Of a DNA stretch of 16,505 nucleotides, positions 7,680 to 14,445 are shown piece after piece (the stretch's first letter is position 1; each line of letters opens with the position of its first letter). A model generated the notes under the pieces. The model had not been told where the DNA came from. It worked only from the letters and a program-made list of their open reading frames with translations, and made no database searches. The position numbers and the translations under genes are program-made. This DNA is from Flavobacteriales bacterium (GTDB taxonomy: Bacteria > Bacteroidota > Bacteroidia > Flavobacteriales_E > Vicingaceae): contig NVVI01000038.1 of NCBI GenBank assembly GCA_002402165.1, forward strand, positions 1,436 through 17,940. The letters are read 5' to 3'.

Positions 7680-8951
7680 ATGGACAACCCTTATGTAGTT
7701 ATCATTTTAGCCAGTTTGTTAATTGTGTTTTCTTACATTTTTACACAAATATCTAGATGGACTAAAATACCTTCTGTTATCTTTTTAATAGGAACTGGTG
7801 TTGCAGCACAATTTGCTGTTAAATCTATGGGAATGGAAGTGCCTAATTTGAGCCAACATTTAGGCTTGTTAGGTATTGTTGGGCTAATGATGATAGTGTT
7901 AGAAGGAGCGTTAGACATTAAAATTCATCGTAATAAAATAAAAACTATACTAGCTGCTTTTGCTACTTCGGTTATTATTTTAGGAGTAACCAATGTTTTA
8001 ATTGCTTGTATTCTTTATTTCACGCAATCAATAGATTTTATGACTGCATTTTTCTATGCCATTCCACTTTCTGTGGTAAGTAGTGCGATAGTTATTCCGA
8101 GTGTGCATACGTTAATTCCTCGCAAAAAAGAATTTATGATTTTAGAAGCTACACTCTCGGATATTTTCGGGATTATGCTTTTTGAATTTTGGATAATAGA
8201 ACCTCATGTTGGACAAACTTATTTTGAAGCAATCTCATGGAACATTTTAATTTCTGTTGGGGTATCGATAGCATTGAGCTACTTATTGGTTTATGTTTTT
8301 CTCAAAATTAAAACAGAAATTAAGTTCTTTTTATTCTTGGCAATACTGGCGTTGTTATTTTCAATTGGAGAATATCTTCATTACTCAGCGTTAATAATAA
8401 TATTAGTTTTTGGGTTAGTATTAAACAATACGCACGTGTTTTTTAGAGGATTTTTGAAGAAACTAATTAACCAAGAGAAAGTGAAAGAAATCCGACACGA
8501 GTTTGTAATTATTACCAATGAATCGTCTTTTTTAATTAGAACATTCTTTTTTGTGGTGTTTGGGTTAACAATGAATTTAGAAGGCTTGTTTCATCCCGAA
8601 CCAATAATTATTGCTTGTTTAGTGATGCTAGTAATTTTCTTAACTCGCGCATTAAACTTAAAGGTATTTATAAAAAGTACCATTTTCCCTCAAATGTTAA
8701 TTGCTCCAAGAGGATTGGTAACCATATTATTGTTTCAAAAAATAGTAGAACATTATGATGTCATTCCTTTTAGTGAAGCAATTTTGGCATGGGTAATTAT
8801 TGGCACCAATATCATAATGATGATAGGGTTAATTTCTAGTGGAAGTTCTGAAGATGATATTTTAAGAATTAACGCAACAGAAGGTTCTTCTACAGATATA
8901 GACTATGATGGAGAAGTGACTTCTTTGGAAGATGAAAGTCAGTCAGAATAA
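7680..8951 (+). CDS. Cation:proton antiporter (CPA superfamily, NhaP-like)
   Basis: This 423-residue inner-membrane protein has about ten to twelve hydrophobic helices, starting at residue 5, and ends in an acidic soluble tail of some 38 residues. Features typical of sodium(potassium):proton exchangers are visible: GLMMIVLEGALDI (68-80), the conserved helix around SVVSSAIVIPSV (131-142), the ion-binding helix EATLSDIFGIMLFEF (156-170), and IAPRGLVTILLF near the C-terminus. It would exchange monovalent cations for protons across the cytoplasmic membrane, aiding pH and salt balance. The usual Asn-Asp (CPA1) or Asp-Asp (CPA2) pair in the core helix is Ser160-Asp161 here. Substrate cannot be told from sequence alone. 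It has its own promoter box and is followed by pepP. Confidence 0.85.
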   Translation: MDNPYVVIILASLLIVFSYIFTQISRWTKIPSVIFLIGTGVAAQFAVKSMGMEVPNLSQHLGLLGIVGLMMIVLEGALDIKIHRNKIKTILAAFATSVIILGVTNVLIACILYFTQSIDFMTAFFYAIPLSVVSSAIVIPSVHTLIPRKKEFMILEATLSDIFGIMLFEFWIIEPHVGQTYFEAISWNILISVGVSIALSYLLVYVFLKIKTEIKFFLFLAILALLFSIGEYLHYSALIIILVFGLVLNNTHVFFRGFLKKLINQEKVKEIRHEFVIITNESSFLIRTFFFVVFGLTMNLEGLFHPEPIIIACLVMLVIFLTRALNLKVFIKSTIFPQMLIAPRGLVTILLFQKIVEHYDVIPFSEAILAWVIIGTNIIMMIGLISSGSSEDDILRINATEGSSTDIDYDGEVTSLEDESQSE

Positions 8952-8952
8952 T

Positions 8953-8960
8953 TACATTTG
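8953..8960 (+). promoter_or_regulatory. -7 promoter box of pepP
   Basis: TACATTTG matches TAnnTTTG exactly, directly after the antiporter stop codon and 18 bases before the ATG at 8979. It excludes the in-frame TTG at 8958 as start, because that codon is part of the promoter box. A TTTG exists at 8924-8927 but is 25 bases away, farther than usual. Confidence 0.6.
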
Positions 8961-8978
8961 TTTTCTAAAATTATTACA

Positions 8979-10268
8979 ATGAGATACAAGGCATTAGATA
9001 AATCATTATACATTAATAATAGGACAAATTTTATTAAGCATTTAAAGCCAAAATCTCTTGCTGTTTTCAACTCTAATGACATGATGCCAACAAATGCTGA
9101 TGGGTTGATGCCTTTCCGTCAGAGCAATGATTTGCTGTATTTAAGTGGTATTGATCAAGAAGAATCTACGTTGGTTATTTTTCCTGATGCTGAAAATGAA
9201 AAACACAGAGAAATTTTATTTGTGAAAGAAACAAGTGAACGGATAGCCATATGGGAAGGAGAAAAATTTTCTAAAGAAGGAGCTACAGCACACTCAGGAA
9301 TACCAACTGTTTATTGGAATTCGGAATTTGAAGAAGTGTTTAAAATGCTTACGAATGAAGCAGAAAACATTTATTTAAACAAAAATGAGCACTTACGAGC
9401 TGATACTACGGTAGAAACATGTGACGATAGGTTTCGAAAAGATTGTAAAAAAAAATATTCCAACCACAATTATGAGTATTTAGCTCCAATTATGGCAACG
9501 CTTAGACCAATTAAATCTCAAATTGAAATTAACACCTTACAGCATGCTTGTAATATTACAGAAAAAGGGTTTAGAAGAATTTTAGATTTTGTTAAACCAG
9601 GAGTAATGGAGTATGAGATTGAAGCAGAGTTTTCTCATGAGTTTTTAAGAAGCCGTTCGAGAGGGTTTGCATATACTCCTATTATAGCTTCTGGATACAA
9701 TGCTTGTGTTTTACACTATATTGAAAACAATATGGAGTGTAAATCGGGCGATGTAATTTTAATGGATGTTGGTGCTGAATATGCCAATTATGCTTCTGAT
9801 ATGACACGCTGTGTGCCGGTAAGTGGTAAGTTTACAGATAGACAAAAGGATGTTTATAATGCTGTTTTGAGAGTAATGAAAGGAGCAACAGCCATGTTAG
9901 TTCCAGGAACAAAACATGCAGAATATCATGAGGAAGTTGGTAGGATGATGGAGTCTGAATTAATAGGATTAGGTTTGTTGGATAAAACAGATGTGGCTAA
10001 TCAGAACAGTGAAGAGCCATTGTATAAAAAATACTTTATGCATGGAACTTCCCATCACATAGGATTGGATGTTCATGATGTAGAAAATAAGGATAGAGCT
10101 TTTGAAGAAGGAATGGTATTGACAGTTGAGCCTGGTATTTACATTAGAGAAGAAAGTCTAGGGATTCGTTTAGAAAATGATGCTTTGATAACCAAAGATG
10201 GTCAACTCGATTTAATGGCTAATATCCCTATAGAAGCTGAAGAGATAGAAGATTTAATGAATAGTTAA
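8979..10268 (+). CDS. pepP: Xaa-Pro aminopeptidase (M24B, creatinase fold)
   Basis: This 429-residue metallopeptidase removes an N-terminal residue preceding proline from peptides. The N-terminal domain (about 1-160) contains the family hallmark MPFRQSNDLLYLSG. The C-terminal pita-bread domain holds all five metal ligands in the expected order: Asp263 (MDVGAEY), Asp274 (SDMTR), His359 (HGTSHHIGLDVHD), Glu384 (TVEPGIY) and Glu399 (IRLENDA). The dimetal site, normally manganese, should be intact. There is no signal peptide, so it is cytoplasmic. I chose ATG 8979 over a TTG 21 bases upstream because that TTG overlaps a perfect promoter box. It may be read as its own transcript or partly from the antiporter. 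A palindromic repeat begins seven bases after its stop. Confidence 0.95.
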   Translation: MRYKALDKSLYINNRTNFIKHLKPKSLAVFNSNDMMPTNADGLMPFRQSNDLLYLSGIDQEESTLVIFPDAENEKHREILFVKETSERIAIWEGEKFSKEGATAHSGIPTVYWNSEFEEVFKMLTNEAENIYLNKNEHLRADTTVETCDDRFRKDCKKKYSNHNYEYLAPIMATLRPIKSQIEINTLQHACNITEKGFRRILDFVKPGVMEYEIEAEFSHEFLRSRSRGFAYTPIIASGYNACVLHYIENNMECKSGDVILMDVGAEYANYASDMTRCVPVSGKFTDRQKDVYNAVLRVMKGATAMLVPGTKHAEYHEEVGRMMESELIGLGLLDKTDVANQNSEEPLYKKYFMHGTSHHIGLDVHDVENKDRAFEEGMVLTVEPGIYIREESLGIRLENDALITKDGQLDLMANIPIEAEEIEDLMNS

Positions 10269-10274
10269 TGTAAA

Positions 10275-10388
10275 ACGTCATTGCGAATTTTATTTTTTGT
10301 CATACTGAGCTTGTCGAAGTATTAAAAAATAAAATGAAGCAATCTTATTGATGAGATTGCTTCACTCGTACCTCGTTCGCAATGACGT
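10275..10388. repeat. Nested palindromic intergenic repeat element
   Basis: The element is bounded by a perfect 13-bp inverted repeat ACGTCATTGCGAA / TTCGCAATGACGT (10275-10287, 10376-10388). Inside lie a perfect 12-bp pair ATTTTATTTTTT / AAAAAATAAAAT (10287-10298, 10324-10335), whose loop contains ATACT / AGTAT around GAGCTTGTCGA, and a second hairpin with 11-bp arms TGAAGCAATCT / AGATTGCTTCA (10335-10345, 10354-10364). Words such as CATTGCGAA, GAAGCAATCT and CTGAGCTTGTCGAAG recall dispersed REP-like repeats common in Bacteroidota intergenic spaces, so it looks like two such elements nested together. It sits between pepP and the hydrolase and ends nine bases before the hydrolase ATG. It could fold strongly in RNA. 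Confidence 0.8.
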
Positions 10389-10397
10389 GCGAGAAAA

Positions 10398-11189
10398 ATG
10401 AAACAACAATCTATAAAATTTAAAAGTATTAATGTAGCTTTTACTGATGAAGGTAAAGGAAAGGCTGTGGTCTTTTTACATGGGTTTTTAGCGTCAAAAG
10501 AGATGTGGAAACCTTTTGCTAAAGAACTTTCTAGAACACAGCGTGTAATTACTATTGATTTATTAGGGCACGGAAACACTGACTGCTTGAGCTATGTTCA
10601 TACTATGGAAGAAATGGCGGAAGCGGTTGAGGCAGTGCTTCGTCATTTAAAATTGAAAAGATATTATTTGGTAGGACATTCTCTGGGAGGATATGTAAGC
10701 TTAGCAATGGCTGAAAATAACCCAGATAATATTAAAGGATTGGTAATGTTTCATTCATCTGCAAAAACTGACAATAAACAGAAAAAAATAGATAGGGGAA
10801 GGGCTATTAAAATAATAAAAAGAAATGCTAAAGTTTTTATCAATGAAGCTATTCCAAATTTATTCAATACTAAGTATAAGCCCTATAAAAGAGGAATTAA
10901 TCAGATTAAGAAATTGGCATTAAACACGCCTAAACAGGGAATAATAGCAGCTTTAGAAGGAATGAAAAATAGAGTAGATAGAGAAATTATTTTGAAGTTT
11001 GCTCCATATCCAGTGTTGTTTATAATAGGCGATGAAGATAATATATTATCCTATCAAGATTTGATTGATCAGGCAAAGTTGCCAGATAATGGAGGTTATT
11101 TATTGCTCGAAAAAGTTGGACATATGGGTTTTATAGAAGCTAAAAAGGAAACTTACAGAGCAATCAAAAAGTTTATACTAAGTAATTAG
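10398..11189 (+). CDS. Alpha/beta-fold hydrolase
   Basis: This 263-residue cytoplasmic enzyme of the alpha/beta hydrolase superfamily shows the oxyanion loop FLHGF (26-30), the nucleophile elbow GHSLGGY with Ser95, the acid GDED with Asp212 or Asp214, and the catalytic His242 in VGHMGF. The triad is complete. The layout resembles small carboxylesterases such as BioH or YbfF types, but the substrate cannot be deduced; there is no biotin gene nearby. The gene begins nine bases after the palindromic repeat and no promoter box is seen, so it may be transcribed from pepP through the repeat, or the repeat may limit its expression. Its 3' end faces pth with only three bases between stop codons. Confidence 0.9.
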   Translation: MKQQSIKFKSINVAFTDEGKGKAVVFLHGFLASKEMWKPFAKELSRTQRVITIDLLGHGNTDCLSYVHTMEEMAEAVEAVLRHLKLKRYYLVGHSLGGYVSLAMAENNPDNIKGLVMFHSSAKTDNKQKKIDRGRAIKIIKRNAKVFINEAIPNLFNTKYKPYKRGINQIKKLALNTPKQGIIAALEGMKNRVDREIILKFAPYPVLFIIGDEDNILSYQDLIDQAKLPDNGGYLLLEKVGHMGFIEAKKETYRAIKKFILSN

Positions 11190-11192
11190 TTT

Positions 11193-11756
11193 TTATTTGC
11201 CATTGAATTCAGACATTGTTCTGTTCAAACCAATTGTTCCGAAGCCCTTAATTACTTGACTTGCTTTTTCTAATCTTTCTTGTAGTAGCTCTTTCTCTTC
11301 TGGAGCAAATTTACCAAGAACATGGTTGATTTGTTTTCCTTGTACAAAATCACTACCAACACCAAAACGTAAACGAGCAAAATCAGCATTTCCTAATATT
11401 GCTATGATATCTTTTAATCCATTATGGCCACCATCACTTCCTTTACCTTTTAATCGCAAAGTGCCAAAAGGTAAGGCGATATCATCTGTTACAACTAATA
11501 GGTTTTGAGACTTAATTTTTTCTTTTTGGAGGTAGTAATTAACGGCTTTACCACTTAGGTTCATAAAGGTAGATGGTTTTAAAAAAATAAAAGTTCTTCC
11601 TTTAAACTTTAAAGTTGCCGTAGATCCAAGTTTATTAGGTTCAAAAAAAATAGTGGATGCTCTAGCTAAAGCATCCACTATCTTAAAACCTATGTTATGT
11701 CTAGTATTTTCGTATTCAGAGCCTATATTGCCCAAGCCTACAATTAAATACTTCAT
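11193..11756 (-). CDS. pth: Peptidyl-tRNA hydrolase
   Basis: This 187-residue enzyme cleaves peptidyl-tRNA released from stalled ribosomes, freeing the tRNA for reuse. The usual length is about 190. The active site is complete: Asn10 in GLGN, catalytic His20 in ENTRHNIGF, Asn66 in FMNLSG, Asp92 in TDDIALPFG, and Asn112 in GGHNGLKDI. It is the last gene of the prs-rplY-pth operon, seven bases after the rplY stop; the rplY-pth pairing is conserved across many bacteria. No separate promoter is seen. The three-base gap to the convergent hydrolase leaves no room for an independent terminator, so transcripts from both strands should overlap. Confidence 0.97.
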   Translation of the reverse strand: MKYLIVGLGNIGSEYENTRHNIGFKIVDALARASTIFFEPNKLGSTATLKFKGRTFIFLKPSTFMNLSGKAVNYYLQKEKIKSQNLLVVTDDIALPFGTLRLKGKGSDGGHNGLKDIIAILGNADFARLRFGVGSDFVQGKQINHVLGKFAPEEKELLQERLEKASQVIKGFGTIGLNRTMSEFNGK

Positions 11757-11763
11757 AATTTAA

Positions 11764-12525
11764 TTATTCAGCAGGAGTTGCCTCTTCTTTTTTAGCTTCT
11801 CCATCACCACCACCTTCAGCTGGTTTGTTACCACCTTCAGCAGCTGGTTTATCACCACCTTCTCCACCTTCAGCAGCTTTTTCAGCTTGTGCTTTGTCGT
11901 ACTCAGCTCTTTCTTCTTCACTCATTGCTGCTAATTCTTCTTCGGATAATCCTTCACCTTCTTCTTCCTCATCTTCAATTACAGCTCTACTCATCTTAAC
12001 AGCTACAACAACTGCATTGTCAGCACCTAAAAAGGTAAGACCAGGATAATCAATTTCTCCTACTTTAATGGATTGACCAATTTTTAATTCAGTAATATCT
12101 ACTTCAATGTTTTCTGGAATAGCACTTGGTAGCCCATTTATTCTTAGCACTTTTTTTGCAGTTCTTAATGTTCCTCCATTAGCAATACCGATAGATCTTC
12201 CAGTAATTTTTACAGGAATTTTTACTGTTAAAGCTTTATCTTCAAATACTTCTAAGAAGTCAATATGTAACACTCTGTCGGTAACAGGGTGAAATTGAAT
12301 TTCTTTAATAATTGATTTAAACTTTGCTCCATCAACATCTAAATCTATAAAATAGACTTCAGGAGTATTAATGATTTTATCAAATTTTACCTCATTTATA
12401 GTAAAATGAATGTTTTCTTTACCTCCGTATATTACACAGGGTACTTTTTCTTCTTTTCTAAGCAGATTAGACTTTGCAGAGCCTCTTTCTTCTCTTTTGT
12501 TTCCGCTTATTGCTACAGATTTCAT
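11764..12525 (-). CDS. rplY: 50S ribosomal protein L25, Ctc/TL5 long form
   Basis: This 253-residue protein binds 5S rRNA in the large ribosomal subunit. The N-terminal L25 domain (about 1-95) has the signature QFHPVTDRVLHIDFLEV (77-93). A second beta domain of the general stress protein Ctc/TL5 type follows (about 98-182). The final 70 residues (184-253) form a low-complexity acidic tail rich in Glu, Gly, Ala and Lys, including a run EDEEEEGEG and repeated AEGG/PAEGG units. This tail is longer than in short L25 forms and is probably disordered. The gene lies 18 bases after prs and seven before pth, so it is in the middle of the operon. No Shine-Dalgarno sequence is seen. Confidence 0.96.
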   Translation of the reverse strand: MKSVAISGNKREERGSAKSNLLRKEEKVPCVIYGGKENIHFTINEVKFDKIINTPEVYFIDLDVDGAKFKSIIKEIQFHPVTDRVLHIDFLEVFEDKALTVKIPVKITGRSIGIANGGTLRTAKKVLRINGLPSAIPENIEVDITELKIGQSIKVGEIDYPGLTFLGADNAVVVAVKMSRAVIEDEEEEGEGLSEEELAAMSEEERAEYDKAQAEKAAEGGEGGDKPAAEGGNKPAEGGGDGEAKKEEATPAE

Positions 12526-12543
12526 TATAATAGGTTTTAATAA

Positions 12544-13473
12544 TTAACAAATAAATACTTCACTAATCGATTCGTGATTAGTAACTTTTTTCATAATATT
12601 AGCGAACAAATCGGCTACAGATATTACTTTGATTTTACCACCTTGCTTTTTTAAAGGAATAGTATCTGTAACAATAAGTTCAGTTAGTTTTGAATTTTCA
12701 ATTTTTTCATACGCATCACCTGATAAAATAGGATGAGTTGTCATAGCTCTTACACTAGTTGCTCCATTTTCCATCATAAGGTCAGCTGCTTTTGTTAATG
12801 TGCCAGCTGTATCAACCATGTCGTCAACAATAATAACATCTTTTCCTTTTACTTCTCCAATTAAGAACATATCAGAAATTATATTTGCTTTTTTTCTTTG
12901 TTTATAGCAAACAACAACACCACAATCTAAATGTTTGGCATATGCATTTGCTCTTTTTGTACCTCCCATATCTGGCGAAGCCATCATAATGTTAGGAAGG
13001 TTTAAACTTTTTATGTATGGTATAAAAACAGTTGAGGCAAATAAATGATCAACAGGCACTTCAAAAAATCCTTGAATTTGGTCTGCATGTAAATCCATAG
13101 TCATCACTCTGGTTACACCTGCAGCTTCCATCATTTTAGCAACCAATTTAGCTCCTATTGGAACTCTTGGTTTGTCTTTTCTGTCTTGTCTAGCTAATCC
13201 AAAATAAGGCATAATGGCAACAATTCTATTGGCCGAAGCTCTTTTTGCTGCATCTACCATCATCAATAATTCCATTAAATTATCAGCAGGAGGTACTGTA
13301 GATTGTATGATAAATACATCAGCTCCACGAACAGATTCTTCGAATGATGGTTGAAATTCACCATCACTAAAGGTGTTTACAATCACATTACCCAATGCAG
13401 TACCATGCTTAGCCGAAATCTTTTCTGCTAGCTCAATGGTTGAACGTCCTGAGAATAATTGGATTTTTGACAT
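12544..13473 (-). CDS. prs: Ribose-phosphate pyrophosphokinase (PRPP synthetase)
   Basis: This 309-residue cytoplasmic enzyme transfers pyrophosphate from ATP to ribose 5-phosphate, making PRPP for purines, pyrimidines, histidine, tryptophan and NAD. The length fits the class I family. Visible motifs are FSDGE (35-39), FGLARQDRK (91-99) at the ATP site, MDLHADQIQGFF (126-137), and the PRPP loop VDDMVDTAGTL (216-226), which binds the ribose phosphate. It is the first gene of the prs-rplY-pth operon and has a two-part promoter about 34-65 bases upstream. This gene order is a common housekeeping arrangement. Nothing odd is seen. Confidence 0.97.
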   Translation of the reverse strand: MSKIQLFSGRSTIELAEKISAKHGTALGNVIVNTFSDGEFQPSFEESVRGADVFIIQSTVPPADNLMELLMMVDAAKRASANRIVAIMPYFGLARQDRKDKPRVPIGAKLVAKMMEAAGVTRVMTMDLHADQIQGFFEVPVDHLFASTVFIPYIKSLNLPNIMMASPDMGGTKRANAYAKHLDCGVVVCYKQRKKANIISDMFLIGEVKGKDVIIVDDMVDTAGTLTKAADLMMENGATSVRAMTTHPILSGDAYEKIENSKLTELIVTDTIPLKKQGGKIKVISVADLFANIMKKVTNHESISEVFIC

Positions 13474-13506
13474 TTTATTAGTTTCCCCTACATTTTAAAA
13501 GGGCTG

Positions 13507-13538
13507 CAAATTTATTAATTAATTCATACTAAGCCAAA
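13507..13538 (-). promoter_or_regulatory. Promoter of the prs-rplY-pth operon
   Basis: The minus strand reads TTTG (13538-13535), a 20-base spacer, then TAAATTTG (13514-13507). Both the -33 and the -7 elements of the Bacteroidota promoter are matched with near-ideal spacing, making this the best promoter in the window. The predicted leader before the prs ATG is about 25-30 nt. The rest of 13539-13668 shows only AT-rich sequence with a weak 8-bp inverted repeat. Confidence 0.75.
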
Positions 13539-13668
13539 TAAAAAACGAAAACTATTGTATAGAAGTAGAAAAAATACAAGTTGTAAATACGCTAAAAAGA
13601 AAGTATAAAAGTTATTTTCTACCCGTTCTTTTAAGTTTAGACCAAGCTAAGCCCATTCTGTAAAGTGG

Positions 13669-14214
13669 TCAATTTTCGTCTTTAAAATTAATGTTAAATT
13701 CTGTAAACAAAGCAAAACCTCTATTTTTCTTAAAAAAGATGTAACCACCAAATCTTAGAATCATCGGGACATAAAATCTTGATTCTTGATTATTTTTATT
13801 ACTAGAATTTATAATATCATACCCAAAACCTGCACCAAAAGAGACATAAGGAAGCAAGAAGCCATCAAATTCTGCAAACCCTGTAATTTGTGGTCCAATG
13901 CTATATCCTCCTTCAGGTGTTGGTGCCATATCATAAAACCAGCCTCCAGCAAAGTATTTATTAATCCACCATCTGTTTGTTAAATAAGTTATCGCGAAAA
14001 TTGTATTAGTATCGGTTCGGTTATTAATGATTTTGACTGCACCAAATCCAAAATGTGAAATCGCTTTTTTATTGTATTTGATTTTAGCTAGCCTAATGGG
14101 TCTAAAATTGTTGTAAGTAACTGTATCTTTTTTTGTCGAATTGATTTGACCAACTGACGTTAATGAAATTAGTATAGAAAAGGTAAATAATGATAATTGT
14201 AAAAGGACTTTCAT
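13669..14214 (-). CDS. Secreted, probably outer-membrane beta-rich protein, unknown function
   Basis: With ATG at 14214 the product has 181 residues. It begins with a signal peptide (MKVLLQ, hydrophobic core, likely cut after V-G-Q near residue 23). The mature part alternates aromatic and small residues in short strands (for example FGFGAVKII, YVSFGAGFGYDII, VPMILRFGGYIFF), with Gly-rich turns, and ends in strand-like FALFTEFNINF. This suggests a small outer-membrane beta barrel, but no named family is recognised. The open frame extends upstream without a stop through the antisense of tRNA-Leu into the recombinase. I reject that extension because the signal peptide marks the true start. The neighbouring tRNA is divergent. 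Confidence 0.72.
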   Translation of the reverse strand: MKVLLQLSLFTFSILISLTSVGQINSTKKDTVTYNNFRPIRLAKIKYNKKAISHFGFGAVKIINNRTDTNTIFAITYLTNRWWINKYFAGGWFYDMAPTPEGGYSIGPQITGFAEFDGFLLPYVSFGAGFGYDIINSSNKNNQESRFYVPMILRFGGYIFFKKNRGFALFTEFNINFKDEN

Positions 14215-14246
14215 TTTGTATTTCTTGAGGTCAAAAGCGAAGGTAT

Positions 14247-14268
14247 GTATTCTTTTTACAAAGAATAC
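14247..14268 (-). other. Hairpin upstream of the secreted-protein gene
   Basis: GTATTCTTT and AAAGAATAC (14247-14255, 14260-14268) form a perfect 9-bp stem with a 4-base loop. It lies about 33 bases before the ATG at 14214, in the divergent region with tRNA-Leu. It may be a leader hairpin of that gene or a terminator-like structure; it is not followed by a long T run. Confidence 0.45.
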
Positions 14269-14291
14269 TTTATAGATTAGAATTTGATGTT

Positions 14292-14299
14292 TACTTTCG
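14292..14299 (+). promoter_or_regulatory. Possible -7 box for tRNA-Leu
   Basis: TACTTTCG differs from TAnnTTTG at one base and lies 21 bases before the tRNA 5' end, a suitable distance for a short 5' leader. No -33 element at the right spacing is visible, so this is tentative. Confidence 0.35.
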
Positions 14300-14320
14300 C
14301 AAAAATCATTAATAAACAAT

Positions 14321-14402
14321 GCCTGAGTGGCGGAATTGGTAGACGCGCACGACTCAAACTCGTGTGTCGAAAGACGTGTGGGTTCGATTCCCACCTCAGG
14401 TA
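14321..14402 (+). tRNA. tRNA-Leu (anticodon CAA)
   Basis: This 82-nt cloverleaf can be traced by eye. The acceptor arm GCCTGAG pairs with CTCAGGT (one G-U), followed by discriminator A at 14402. The D-arm has GCG / CGC around a loop with GG. The anticodon stem CACGA / TCGTG holds the loop CTCAAAC, giving anticodon CAA for the codon UUG. A long variable arm GTC-GAAA-GAC is typical of class II leucine tRNAs. The T-arm is GTGGG-TTCGATT-CCCAC. CCA is not encoded. The 3' side carries a terminator and then the serine recombinase, which suggests this locus served as an integration site. Confidence 0.97.
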
Positions 14403-14404
14403 CT

Positions 14405-14445
14405 AAACGGGATAAGCTAAATTCATTTTGGCTTGTCCCGTTTTT
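14405..14445 (+). terminator. Terminator of tRNA-Leu
   Basis: AAACGGGA (14405-14412) pairs with TCCCGTTT (14436-14443). After a T-G wobble the stem continues with AAGC / GCTT (14414-14417, 14431-14434), and the stem runs into five T. It starts two bases after the tRNA. On the minus strand the same bases are open in the recombinase reading frame. Confidence 0.85.

Noticed and set aside
8958..8978. TTG start for pepP
   Set aside because: The TTG is the end of a perfect TAnnTTTG promoter box, and the ATG at 8979 begins a normal aminopeptidase N-terminus.
11825..12049. Ser/Pro/Ala-rich plus-strand ORF opposite rplY
   Set aside because: It is the complement of the Glu/Gly/Ala-rich tail of L25 and has no independent support.
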